Assembly (NCBI RefSeq): GCF_042646065.1
Contig: NZ_JBHRTA010000009.1
Span: 1-64,000 of the forward strand
Source of the DNA: Parapedobacter deserti
GTDB taxonomy: Bacteria > Bacteroidota > Bacteroidia > Sphingobacteriales > Sphingobacteriaceae
Direction: 5' to 3'
DNA length: 64,000 bases
Part shown: piece by piece, positions 43,943-52,752 of the stretch
Layout of the letters: the number at the start of each line of letters is the position of its first letter
Position numbering within the stretch: position 1 is the stretch's first letter
Program-made: the position numbers and the translations under genes
The notes under the pieces: model-generated
The model's input: only the letters and a program-made list of their open reading frames with translations
What the model was told of the DNA's origin: nothing
The model's database searches: none

Positions 43943-45685
43943 CTATTGCGCGCCGTCAAAGCGGTAGTCGATCACCACATCGTCTGCCAGCAGCTTATGG
44001 CCTTCCTGCCGGATCTCTGCCCCGGCGGGTACAGCCACCAATACCGCCGCACCGCCCGCGGGAACGGTAATCCGCGCCTTGCCCCCCGCGCTCTGGGTGA
44101 CAAATCTTGCCCGAACCGCATCGTAGATGCGCTCCGCTTTGCTTTCTTCAGACAGCGCAATCGTCACTTCCTTGGCCTCGGCATAGGGATTGTAGCAGAG
44201 GTAGCTCGGATAGGCTGCGTCGCGGTAGAAATCGGTGGCCAGCAGATCGAGCTGCAGGATGCCTTCCACATCAGTGGACCCAATGATGCTTCCGAATATG
44301 CCGGCATGTGCACTGCCGTAAACGCTGAACTGTGATACAGGTGGATTCTCGCCGGGAACCCATTTTGGACCATCACCCTGCGCCACCGGGGCCGGAATGT
44401 GCTGAAATTCATCAAATGTAGATGTTTTCGCCAACCCTTCGTATCCGATTACGCCCTTGGTTGCCGAAGCAAGTCCGGGGATGGTCTGATGTTCGGCCGG
44501 TATGTGCTGCGGGTAAAACAGGCGTGAGGCGTTGGCTGCATTGAGCATCCATTTTCCGATAGCGGCTGCATAGGACTGGTCGTACCTGACCATCGGCACC
44601 AGCGGCAGGGCGGTATCAAAGGTGTTCATCAGGAACCCGTAGCCCCCGTGGTCTACCGTACTGCCCACGATGCCGGAAATGTCGAACCCGTTCCAGCGGC
44701 CTACCAGCACGCCCCAGCCTTCGCGGCACACGGAAGTGCCGTCAAAGGTCCATTCCAGGATTTGCTGCACATCGAAATCAGTGCCTTGCTCGGCATTCAT
44801 CCGTGCCGCGGTGTAGGCGCCGAAAGGCATGAGGATTTCGTAAAATCGGTTTTCAGGTTGCGTGTGCAGTGCCTGCTGGGCCCGTTTAGCGGCGGCTAGG
44901 AAGCGCTCATCGCCAAATTTGCGGTATGCAGCATAGAGTATCCAGGCATGACCCGCTGCGGCGTCTTCTTGCGCACAGATCCAATTGGACTCGGGCTGCA
45001 TGTCGGCATAGTTGAAGAAGGTGTGACTGTAGTTGCCGTCCAGCACGGAGTCTGCCCGGTAAAATTGCTCGGCGATGCGGCGGGCCAGGGTGTCGAAGCC
45101 GGCTTCCTCCGGATACCGGTCGTAAATGGCGTAAAACAGCACGTTGGGGTAGATATCATACCACCAGTCTCGGCCATAGCCGCCGCCCAGTTGGGCGACC
45201 TCGGGCGCGGTATTGTTCATCATGATGTTCCACCCGTTTTCGCGGTTGAAATAGTTGCGCAGCATGCCTACGTAGTTCAGACCGCCCTGGCTGCTTTTGT
45301 CGATACGCACGAGCGTGGCGCCCAGTACGCCGCCCATCGTGGCGAGCGATTCATGGAACATGCCGTTGTTGCGGCGCGCACCTTGCCGGGCGTCTCCCAT
45401 GGCGGTATAAATACCAATGGTCGGCTGGTCGAAATTCCTGCCGGTGCTGTCCCACCAGATCAACGGCCATGCGTCGCCCCCGGCACTGAAGTCATACACG
45501 GTACTGTCGTAGGCTTCGGCGAGCGCGCGCCAGTCGATGATGTGAAGCGGCTGGGGCAATTGCGGCATGGCGTCTATGCGCGCCAGCTGCCGCTGGCCGA
45601 CGGGTGTGCCGGTGATTTCGGGGGTGTTTGAACAAGCGGCCAGCCAGATGCCGGCAAGGAAAAGATAAACCGTATGCTTAAACAT
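43943..45685 (-). CDS. Secreted lipoprotein of unknown function, possibly an (alpha/alpha)-barrel glycosidase-like protein, locus C
   Basis: A 580-residue lipoprotein with lipobox IWLAAC. Several regularly spaced helix pairs with aromatic, Gly and Asp rich loops (ARRNNGMFHESLATMGGVLG, GGGYGRDWWYDIYPNVLF, SNWICAQEDAAAGHAWILYA, WTFDGTSVCREGWGVLVGRW) suggest a six-hairpin (alpha/alpha) toroid, and the last 100 residues look like a beta-sandwich. I do not recognise the family. It overlaps the end of the MFS gene by eight bases, so it is part of the GH130 operon and may be its glycan-cleaving or -binding enzyme. Catalytic residues cannot be assigned; the EDAAAGH and GRDWW acidic residues are candidates. 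Confidence 0.75.
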   Translation of the reverse strand: MFKHTVYLFLAGIWLAACSNTPEITGTPVGQRQLARIDAMPQLPQPLHIIDWRALAEAYDSTVYDFSAGGDAWPLIWWDSTGRNFDQPTIGIYTAMGDARQGARRNNGMFHESLATMGGVLGATLVRIDKSSQGGLNYVGMLRNYFNRENGWNIMMNNTAPEVAQLGGGYGRDWWYDIYPNVLFYAIYDRYPEEAGFDTLARRIAEQFYRADSVLDGNYSHTFFNYADMQPESNWICAQEDAAAGHAWILYAAYRKFGDERFLAAAKRAQQALHTQPENRFYEILMPFGAYTAARMNAEQGTDFDVQQILEWTFDGTSVCREGWGVLVGRWNGFDISGIVGSTVDHGGYGFLMNTFDTALPLVPMVRYDQSYAAAIGKWMLNAANASRLFYPQHIPAEHQTIPGLASATKGVIGYEGLAKTSTFDEFQHIPAPVAQGDGPKWVPGENPPVSQFSVYGSAHAGIFGSIIGSTDVEGILQLDLLATDFYRDAAYPSYLCYNPYAEAKEVTIALSEESKAERIYDAVRARFVTQSAGGKARITVPAGGAAVLVAVPAGAEIRQEGHKLLADDVVIDYRFDGAQ

Positions 45686-46949
45686 AATCAAGTGTTTTTT
45701 TGGTAGACAGCTGTTTGCGGAGGTCAGCGTTGACTTTCAGCAGCTGCCTGGCAACAAAAATAGAACATAATTGCAAGAGGGCAATGAGGATGATGGCATA
45801 GCGAAGGGCGGCTTCTTCACTCACATATACCGCCAAAACAATGAACGTGAAGGCGCCCGCTAACCGGCCGGCATACAAGCCGGCTTCGTGGTTGAGGATA
45901 TAGGCAAACTCCTGCCGGTTTTCAATGCGCTTGACCAGGTCAATGACGCTGAACTGGATGGGAAAGTAGGCGAGGTCCAGCAGCGGCTTGGCAATGAGCA
46001 GGAAGAGCATAAATAGCAGGACACCGGTGGCGTTGAACAACATGCCGTTGATGATGGCCGCCAGCGCAAAACAGACCAGGCCGATCGTAAATATGGCCAG
46101 CCGGTGCGATGGCGAGGTACGCCGCCCCAAAATGTACATGATCACGGCAGCCACGATGGCACCTACGGATTGTACCGTACCCAGCGCCCCTTCCTGACCG
46201 ACCAGCCGCATGATGAGCATGGCGGGGGCGGTGACCAGGAATCCCTGGGCCAACCCTTTGAGTGCCGCCAGGATAAGCAGACGGTACCATTGCGGATGGA
46301 AGCTGAGGTACAGAAAGCGCTGCCGCACGGGATTGCTGAACGTGCCGCGGAAGCACATGACCGACGCTATGACTGTGATGATGAACACCATACCGGTGAC
46401 CATACGGTAGGCCGCGTTGGCGCCTCCGGAGTCTTCGCCCATCGACTGGATGAACCACCCGATGCCGACAGGAACCAGCACTGCGATGATGGTGTAGAAA
46501 AATGTTTCCAACCCGTAGTAGTAATTGCGGTTGCCATCATGCGTGATCGCCAGGGCAAGGTAGTCGCGGTTTGCCCAGTAAAATCCGAACGACATGCCCA
46601 TGGTGAGCCCGGCTACGGCAATGCCGGTAAGGTCGAGGGTTTTCAGTGACATCATAATGGCCATCGAAACGGCGCTGAGCATCATGCCGATGGAATACAG
46701 GGCTTTGATGTTGAATCGGTTGAGCAGGTATCCGTTGAGCAGGAACGTGAGCGGGATGCCGGTGTAAATGGTCAGCTGGTATACCACTACTTTGACCGGA
46801 TCATCTGAGTTGCGCATGACGTAGGCGGCTACAAAGATGTCGATGACGGGCAAGACAAAGGCATAGATAAGGTTGGTCAGTACCAGCACCCGGAAATTGA
46901 GCGGCTGCTGCCGGAAATATGCGGCTTCGGCATGGAGTTTTCTGAACAT
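45678..46949 (-). CDS. MFS transporter, locus C
   Basis: A 423-residue major facilitator protein with about twelve hydrophobic helices (LVLTNLIYAFVLPVIDIFVA, VVYQLTIYTGIPLTFLLNGY and so on). MFS carriers beside GH130 genes are expected to import mannosides or their cleavage products across the inner membrane. The frame is open upstream to 47015 inside the GH130 gene; ATG 46949 gives a normal start, preceded by an AGGA stretch and 17 bases beyond the GH130 stop. The next gene overlaps by eight bases. Confidence 0.9.
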   Translation of the reverse strand: MFRKLHAEAAYFRQQPLNFRVLVLTNLIYAFVLPVIDIFVAAYVMRNSDDPVKVVVYQLTIYTGIPLTFLLNGYLLNRFNIKALYSIGMMLSAVSMAIMMSLKTLDLTGIAVAGLTMGMSFGFYWANRDYLALAITHDGNRNYYYGLETFFYTIIAVLVPVGIGWFIQSMGEDSGGANAAYRMVTGMVFIITVIASVMCFRGTFSNPVRQRFLYLSFHPQWYRLLILAALKGLAQGFLVTAPAMLIMRLVGQEGALGTVQSVGAIVAAVIMYILGRRTSPSHRLAIFTIGLVCFALAAIINGMLFNATGVLLFMLFLLIAKPLLDLAYFPIQFSVIDLVKRIENRQEFAYILNHEAGLYAGRLAGAFTFIVLAVYVSEEAALRYAIILIALLQLCSIFVARQLLKVNADLRKQLSTKKTLDYV

Positions 46950-46965
46950 GTTTTCCTGGTTTAAA

Positions 46966-48024
46966 TCAAAGTGTGGCGAGGATATCACGGATAGAAAAAT
47001 GGGCGCCGCACACATGTTCGTCGGCAGCGCCGTAGTAGATGGTCAGCCGATCCCCGTCTACCACATGCCCGTTGGTAAAGACGACGTGCCCGAAGAAGCC
47101 CGTAGTTTCGTACGGGGCGGTGGGCTCCATGATGGGGTGGTCGCTGCGGCCGATGACCATTGAGGGGTCTTCGAGATCGAGCAGGAGCGCACCCAGGCAG
47201 TAGCGGTGCTTGTGGTCCGCGCCGTGGTAGATGGCCAGCCAGCCCCGGTCGGTAAGGATAGGGGCCGCGCCAGCGCCGATGCGCTGGCTGTCCCAGTATC
47301 CGGTCCGGGTGCGGGCAATGAGCTTGTGTTGTCCCCAGTGGATGGCATCGGGCGAGCTGGCGAGCCAGATGTAATTGCCACCAATATCTACACTGCTGGG
47401 CCGGTGGAAGGCATAGTATTTTCCGCCGATGGTGGTCTCGAACAGTGCACAGTCTTTGTTGTGCGGGGGAAAGATCAGCCCGTGCGATTGGAAGGATTGC
47501 CAATCGTCAGTGGTGCGCAGCCCCACGGCGACACCGTTTGGCGACACCGATGTGTACGTGAGGTAGTAGGCGCTGCCCAACTGGCTAACCCGGCAGTCTT
47601 CGATTCCAAAGGTTTCGTAAAGCCCCTGCCCCCAGAGCGGCGGATGATCAAGGGCCTCGCGGAAGTGGACGCCGTCTTCGCTGTTCAGCAGGCGCAAATG
47701 CGATAGCGTGGTGAGGTAATCGGCGCCCCGGAAGTTGATCACCCGCGGGTCGGTGGCATCGAGATCCGGATCATCGGCCGGCAGCGTAACGATTTCCATG
47801 CCCCCTTGAGGCTTGAGCACGGGAAACGAGATGGTGCCTTCGCGCTGGGGCGGCCGCTCGGCAACGCGTACAATAAGCCAGGTCTTTCCCTTATACCGGA
47901 AGACGCCGGGGTTCAGGAGGCAGGCGATTTCCAGCCCCGGCATGGATGGCTGAAGGTCTGCCGGCGATAACAGCGGGTTTGCCTCAAAACGTGTGGATAT
48001 ATCGTTGGTAATCTGCATGTACAT
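46966..48024 (-). CDS. Glycoside hydrolase family 130 protein (mannoside phosphorylase or mannosidase), locus C
   Basis: A 352-residue five-bladed propeller enzyme of GH130. The family motif GIEDCRV (canonical GIEDPRI) holds the likely catalytic Asp143, and further blocks are DPRVINFRGADYLTTLSHLR, HNKDCALFETTIGGKYYAFH, GAGAAPILTDRGWLAIYHGA and GFFGHVVFTNG. GH130 enzymes phosphorolyse or hydrolyse beta-mannosidic bonds; which of these applies cannot be decided here. No signal peptide is seen, so it is likely cytoplasmic. The ATG at 48024 starts two bases after the susD stop; 48018 is also possible, while the longest frame (48075) overlaps susD. Confidence 0.9.
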   Translation of the reverse strand: MYMQITNDISTRFEANPLLSPADLQPSMPGLEIACLLNPGVFRYKGKTWLIVRVAERPPQREGTISFPVLKPQGGMEIVTLPADDPDLDATDPRVINFRGADYLTTLSHLRLLNSEDGVHFREALDHPPLWGQGLYETFGIEDCRVSQLGSAYYLTYTSVSPNGVAVGLRTTDDWQSFQSHGLIFPPHNKDCALFETTIGGKYYAFHRPSSVDIGGNYIWLASSPDAIHWGQHKLIARTRTGYWDSQRIGAGAAPILTDRGWLAIYHGADHKHRYCLGALLLDLEDPSMVIGRSDHPIMEPTAPYETTGFFGHVVFTNGHVVDGDRLTIYYGAADEHVCGAHFSIRDILATL

Positions 48025-48025
48025 A

Positions 48026-49522
48026 TCAGTATCCGGGGTTTTGAGTGATGGTTCCTGCGGACTTATCAATTTCACTTTGCGGAACGGGATAACGATAGTG
48101 GATATCCTGAAAGTTTTTTCCCATAGCGGTAAGCACAGCCCTGGCGGTGCCCCAGCGGCGCAGGTCGCTGAATCGATGACTCTCGAAGCCGAGCTCTACC
48201 CGCCGTTCGTGGTCGATCCATTGCTGCACCTGCGCCTGGTCTGCCACGGCCTCATCGCGGTCGGGCAGTGTGCCCGCAGGGGCGCTGCCCCCAACGATGA
48301 GCGGTGTGTTGCGCGCGCGGCTGCGGATGCCGTTGATGATTGCAATAGCCTCGGCCGGCTTGCCCAGCTCATTGAGGGCTTCGGCTTCCCAAAGGAGCAC
48401 ATCAGCCCACCGGATATAGATGCGGTTGTTCGGGGCGTCGTCATTTCCCTTGTTTGCATCATTGGTTGCACCCAGCAGCTTATATACACTGCGGCTTTCG
48501 GTATCCACGGTGTACGCCAGACGGGGATCGTTTGGTTCGAACGCCGCGAGGAAATCGGGCGACGGCGCGATGAAGCCCCAGCCGATGAGCGCGGTAAGGC
48601 CGTTGCCGCGGCGGGGTACCTGCCCGGGGCGGTGGTCATAGGCAAAGATAACCTCTTGGTCCGTGAATTCTTTGCTTACGTCAAACGCATCGAAGTAGTG
48701 TGTGTTGAGGTCGTAGTAGCCTGCCTGCTGCAGTGCAGACACCCGGTCCACTACCTGTTGCCACTGCCGGTTGTATAGCGCTACCTTGGCCTGCAGCGCC
48801 AGTACGGCGCCGTGCGAAGCGCGCCAGGGTGCGCTGGCATCCGGATGTTTGCCGGTTGGCAGGAGCTTCTCCGCCAGTTCGAGGTCTGCCGCAATCTGCT
48901 GCCAGACGGCGGCTTCGGGCTCGCGCCGGGCGGCATCGTAGATTTCGTTGAAATCTTTGAAGGCCTTGGTCAACAGCGGAACATCCCCATAGTTGACCAC
49001 CAGTCCGAAATAGTTGAAGGCGCGGAGGAAATACATCTCACCCAGCTGCCGGTTGCGCAGTGTGGCGTCCATGCCGATCTGCTGCATGAGCGACTGGTTT
49101 TCCAACTGGTCGATGGCGCGGTTTGCGCGGGCTATGCCTTCGTAGGCGTATGCCCAGACTCCGTTGAATGCTTGGTTGAGAGCCGTGAAATTGAAGGTGC
49201 CGACCTGGTCCATCCAGGCTTGGTCGCCGTCTGGCGCCCACTTCTTGAGCATATCGCCTGATGCGATGTCTTCGATGATGAAGTCGTTGCGGACAACCAG
49301 GCCGTTGTCCCAATCCCAATTGCCTAAAATGTTCAAGGTACTGGACAGGGGCAGGTAAGCGGCGTCTGCCATTGCCGAAACCGTGGTGACGGTCGGTTCA
49401 CCGGCCACCATTTCTTCGTCGATCTGGCCGATCGGCGGGCGTTCGAGGTATTTTTCACAGCTGCTCAGCAGCGCCAGTGCGCATGCTGCTGTGATGCCGG
49501 TACGTATGGTTAGCTTGTTCAT
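48026..49522 (-). CDS. RagB/SusD family surface nutrient-binding lipoprotein, locus C
   Basis: A 498-residue lipoprotein starting MNKLTIRTGITAACALALL with lipobox ALLSSC and the SusD start CEKYLERPPI. Core helices (LGEMYFLRAFNYFGLVVNYG, VPLL) and the C-terminal block (WIDHERRVELGFESHRFSDL, RRW) are typical. It should bind the glycan captured by the SusC encoded upstream. The frame can start at 49549, overlapping the susC stop; the ATG at 49522 gives the signal peptide. Confidence 0.95.
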   Translation of the reverse strand: MNKLTIRTGITAACALALLSSCEKYLERPPIGQIDEEMVAGEPTVTTVSAMADAAYLPLSSTLNILGNWDWDNGLVVRNDFIIEDIASGDMLKKWAPDGDQAWMDQVGTFNFTALNQAFNGVWAYAYEGIARANRAIDQLENQSLMQQIGMDATLRNRQLGEMYFLRAFNYFGLVVNYGDVPLLTKAFKDFNEIYDAARREPEAAVWQQIAADLELAEKLLPTGKHPDASAPWRASHGAVLALQAKVALYNRQWQQVVDRVSALQQAGYYDLNTHYFDAFDVSKEFTDQEVIFAYDHRPGQVPRRGNGLTALIGWGFIAPSPDFLAAFEPNDPRLAYTVDTESRSVYKLLGATNDANKGNDDAPNNRIYIRWADVLLWEAEALNELGKPAEAIAIINGIRSRARNTPLIVGGSAPAGTLPDRDEAVADQAQVQQWIDHERRVELGFESHRFSDLRRWGTARAVLTAMGKNFQDIHYRYPVPQSEIDKSAGTITQNPGY

Positions 49523-49545
49523 GTTGCGTCGTTTTTTCAGGTCCA

Positions 49546-52500
49546 TCAAAACGTTATGTTAATGCCGAATAGAAATGCCCGGGACAGCGGGTAGGTGCCC
49601 ATATCCATGAGGTCGGTCGACTCGGGGTCCAACCCGGTGTAGTCCGTGAGGGTAAACAGGTTTTGTCCGGAAGCGTATATCCGGATGTTTTGCACACCCC
49701 AGCGGGTCTGTTGGAGCATGCCGCCGAAGGAATACCCCAGTTCGACATTTTTCAGGCGCAGGTAGGAGGCGTCTTCCACGTAGATGCTGGAGATGCGGCT
49801 GCTCCCGTTGTCGGTGAAGCTGACACGGGGTATGCTGTTGGTGCTGCCTTCGCCATTCCAGCTGCCCAGTACGGCGGTGGTATAGTTGAACGGGCGGGTG
49901 TCGTAATCGAGTATTTTCTTCGCATCGTTGTACCGGTCTATGCCCGATACGCCCTGAACGAGCAGGGCGAGGTCAAATCCTTTCCATGCACCGGAAAGGT
50001 TGATGCCATAGGTAAGATCGGGGATGGGGCTGCCGATGAACGTGCGGTCCAGGTCATTGATGACACCGTCGCCGTTAAGATCCCGGAACCGGATGTCGCC
50101 GGGCTGGGCCGAAGGGTTGGCGGTGCCGTGGAGGTGCTGGGCGATTTCGCCGGTGTTTTGATAAATGCCGTCCTGGACGAATCCGTAGTAGGCATTAAGG
50201 GCGGTGCCCACCTGCGTGCGGCTGGCCGGACCGGAGATATAGGGCAGGTTGGGGTGCAGGTTGCGGACGTCGTTGGTCAGCGTGGCCAGGTTGGCATTTA
50301 CCGAATAGCTGAAACCACCGGATGTGGTGGAGCGATAGCCCGCACTAAATTCAAACCCGGCATTGCGGACTTCACCTGCGTTGACAACGGTAGGGTCTAC
50401 ATCCCCGGCGATGCGCGGCAGGCTGATGGGGAGGAGGATGTCTTTGGTGTGCTTGATGAAATAGTCGGCAGTAAACGTGAGCCGGTTGTCCAGCAAACCG
50501 ATGTCAAGCCCGGCATTGTGCTGGGTGGTGCTTTCCCACCGGAGGTCGGGATTGCCATAGCGGGCCACGACAAAGTTTTCGCCGTCCCTGCGGTACAGGG
50601 TAAGGTAGTCGTAGTTGCCCAAAGAGGCCTGGTTGCCCAACGACCCGGTGCTCAGTCGCAATTTCAGGTGGTTCAGCCAGCTAGCGTCCTGCATGAACGC
50701 TTCGCGGGAAATGACCCAGCCCGCCGATACCGAAGGAAAATATCCCCATTTGTTGTTCTGGCCGAAACGCGAGGATGCATCGGCACGCAGGTTGGCCGTG
50801 AGGAGGTAGCGCCCATCATATACGTACGTAGCGGTGCCGAACAGGGAAAACAGCGCCCACTCCGAACCGAGGCCGCCATTCCAGAGGTCCAGTTCGGTGC
50901 CGCCGAGATCGATGTACCGGAAGGGCGCATCGTCAAACTCAAAACGGGCCCGCGACGCGTTGATGGAAGACCCGGTAAACCGGATGAACTCGGTTCCGGC
51001 TAGGGCATTGACGCTATGCTTGCCACCGAATGTCTTGTCATAACCCAGGGTGTTGTTCCACGTGAACGTGAAGTCGTTGCCCCGGTCTTCGTTGAGCGCA
51101 TTCGGCCGGTTTTGGCGTCCTAGCCCTTTGTCCGCTTCGTTGCCGCCGCCGTCATCATCACCGAAATTGCGGTAAAACGCTTTATTGTGATTGAAATTGA
51201 GGTCAACGCCGAAGTTGCTCCGGAATTTCAATGACTTGTCGCGCAAGATGTCAAACTCGGCAAACACGTTGCCGAACGTCTTGAACTGCGAGCGGGTGTG
51301 GTCGGTGAAATAGGCCAGGGCAACCGGATTCGATGTCAACTCATACCGGCTGCGCTGGTCGTTTCCGACGCCTTGGTAAAACGGTAGGTCAGTAAATGGG
51401 TTGCTGGCCGAATAGGTGGGGTCTGAAGGGTCTTTGTAGACGGCCAGCACCGGCGGCCGGAGCAACGCATGCCGGATGATACCGGGCGCATCGCCTCGCG
51501 AGGAGAGCGGATTGCGCTGCTCATAAGACAGCTGCAGGTTGGTACCCACACGCAGACGATCGTTGAGGTCGCTGTTGATGTTCGAGCGGAAGTTGAGCCG
51601 CTCGTATTTGTCGTTGTCGAAAACGACGATGCCGTTCTGCCGGTAATATCCTCCGGCCAGCAGGAACCTGGTTTTCTCGGTACCGCCGCTGGCGGTGAGC
51701 TGTACGCTCTGTGAGTGGCCGGTTTCAAAGAGCTCATCGAGCCAGTCGGTATCGGCGAGGTCCGTGCGCGACGTTTCGCCCGTGTATGGATTCGTGCCGC
51801 TGTATCCTGAGTTATTCCACGCTTCTTCAAGTTTGGCAAGGTACTGTGCGGTGTTGAGCATGGTGGGCAGGTTGGCCACGCGCTGCACGCCGTTGAAATA
51901 GTTGAGGTCTAGCAAGGTTTTGCCGGATTGTCCCTGTTTTGTGGTGATCACGACCACGCCTGCGGCGGCCCGTGCTCCGTACATGGCGGCGGCGGAAGCG
52001 TCTTTCAGTACGTTCATCGACTCGATGTCCTGGGGGTTGATGAACGTAAAGTTGGTCGATGGCACGCCATCGATGATGTAAAGCGGATCGTTGCTGCCAA
52101 TGGTGCCGACGCCGCGTATACGGATATCGATCGGGTCGCCGGGGGCACCCGTCGACTGGCTGACCTGTACACCCGCCACCTGGCCTTGCAGCACCTGGCC
52201 GATATCTGGTACGCGCCGTTTGGTGGCTACCGCCATATCCACGCTGGCCACCGCGCCGGAGATATCCGTGCGCCGCTGGCTGGTATAGCCGACAACGACC
52301 ACTTCATCGAGGTCAGTAGCCAGCGGCAGGAGCACCACCTCGATAGGAGTTTGCCCCGTAACCGCGATCTCCTGCGCGTGGTAGCCTACATAGCTCACCA
52401 CCAATACGGCGCCGGAAGAAGCGGAAATGCTGAATGTACCACGGTCATCGGTGCTGGTTTTCTCGGAACCGCCTTTCACCTCGACGGTAGCGCCGGCAAG

Positions 52501-52629
52501 CGGTACGCCCTGCTCGTCAACGACCCGTCCGCTAACGGACTGCTGCGCCGAAGACGAAAAGCCGGACGTGGCTATCATAATGGAAAACAACAGCAAAAAT
52601 TTACTAAAAGGTTGGTAAATCGGTTTCAT
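49546..52629 (-). CDS. SusC/RagA family TonB-dependent outer membrane transporter, locus C
   Basis: A 1027-residue transporter with signal peptide, CarboxypepD_reg-like domain (about 30-105, VSGRVVDEQGVPLAGATVEV), SusC signature (LDEVVVVGYTSQRRTDISGA), plug (DPLYIIDGVPSTNFTFINPQ, VLKDASAAAMYGARAAAGVV) and a barrel ending FGINITF. It has no STN domain, which fits control by the hybrid two-component regulator just upstream rather than by a sigma/FecR pair. Confidence 0.95.
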   Translation of the reverse strand: MKPIYQPFSKFLLLFSIMIATSGFSSSAQQSVSGRVVDEQGVPLAGATVEVKGGSEKTSTDDRGTFSISASSGAVLVVSYVGYHAQEIAVTGQTPIEVVLLPLATDLDEVVVVGYTSQRRTDISGAVASVDMAVATKRRVPDIGQVLQGQVAGVQVSQSTGAPGDPIDIRIRGVGTIGSNDPLYIIDGVPSTNFTFINPQDIESMNVLKDASAAAMYGARAAAGVVVITTKQGQSGKTLLDLNYFNGVQRVANLPTMLNTAQYLAKLEEAWNNSGYSGTNPYTGETSRTDLADTDWLDELFETGHSQSVQLTASGGTEKTRFLLAGGYYRQNGIVVFDNDKYERLNFRSNINSDLNDRLRVGTNLQLSYEQRNPLSSRGDAPGIIRHALLRPPVLAVYKDPSDPTYSASNPFTDLPFYQGVGNDQRSRYELTSNPVALAYFTDHTRSQFKTFGNVFAEFDILRDKSLKFRSNFGVDLNFNHNKAFYRNFGDDDGGGNEADKGLGRQNRPNALNEDRGNDFTFTWNNTLGYDKTFGGKHSVNALAGTEFIRFTGSSINASRARFEFDDAPFRYIDLGGTELDLWNGGLGSEWALFSLFGTATYVYDGRYLLTANLRADASSRFGQNNKWGYFPSVSAGWVISREAFMQDASWLNHLKLRLSTGSLGNQASLGNYDYLTLYRRDGENFVVARYGNPDLRWESTTQHNAGLDIGLLDNRLTFTADYFIKHTKDILLPISLPRIAGDVDPTVVNAGEVRNAGFEFSAGYRSTTSGGFSYSVNANLATLTNDVRNLHPNLPYISGPASRTQVGTALNAYYGFVQDGIYQNTGEIAQHLHGTANPSAQPGDIRFRDLNGDGVINDLDRTFIGSPIPDLTYGINLSGAWKGFDLALLVQGVSGIDRYNDAKKILDYDTRPFNYTTAVLGSWNGEGSTNSIPRVSFTDNGSSRISSIYVEDASYLRLKNVELGYSFGGMLQQTRWGVQNIRIYASGQNLFTLTDYTGLDPESTDLMDMGTYPLSRAFLFGINITF

Positions 52630-52666
52630 GCGTCATAACAATTTAATTGTGTCTAATTGGTAAGGG

Positions 52667-52674
52667 CAAAGCTA
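52667..52674 (-). promoter_or_regulatory. Possible -7 promoter element of the locus C susC operon (TAGCTTTG)
   Basis: TAGCTTTG on the minus strand matches TAnnTTTG about 38 bases before the susC start codon. No clear TTTG lies at the -33 position, as expected if the promoter depends on the neighbouring activator. This is a weak call. Confidence 0.35.
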
Positions 52675-52752
52675 ACAAGGTGTCCCCGATCGAGACTGTA
52701 CTATGGTTTCAATCTTATGTACAATTTGAGTTTCGTATTGCAAATAAGTTGG

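Noticed and set aside
43903..43965. Possible convergent terminator between the dehydrogenase and locus C
   Set aside because: A CGGCGCG/CGCGCCG match exists, but the loop is about 36 bases and one arm lies inside the coding sequence.
44948..45631. 227-codon plus-strand frame
   Set aside because: Antisense to the locus C unknown lipoprotein; no recognisable protein features.
49663..51003. 446-codon plus-strand open frame
   Set aside because: It is antisense to the locus C susC gene, in high-GC DNA where antisense frames stay open by chance; the translation has low-complexity, repetitive composition and no known domain.
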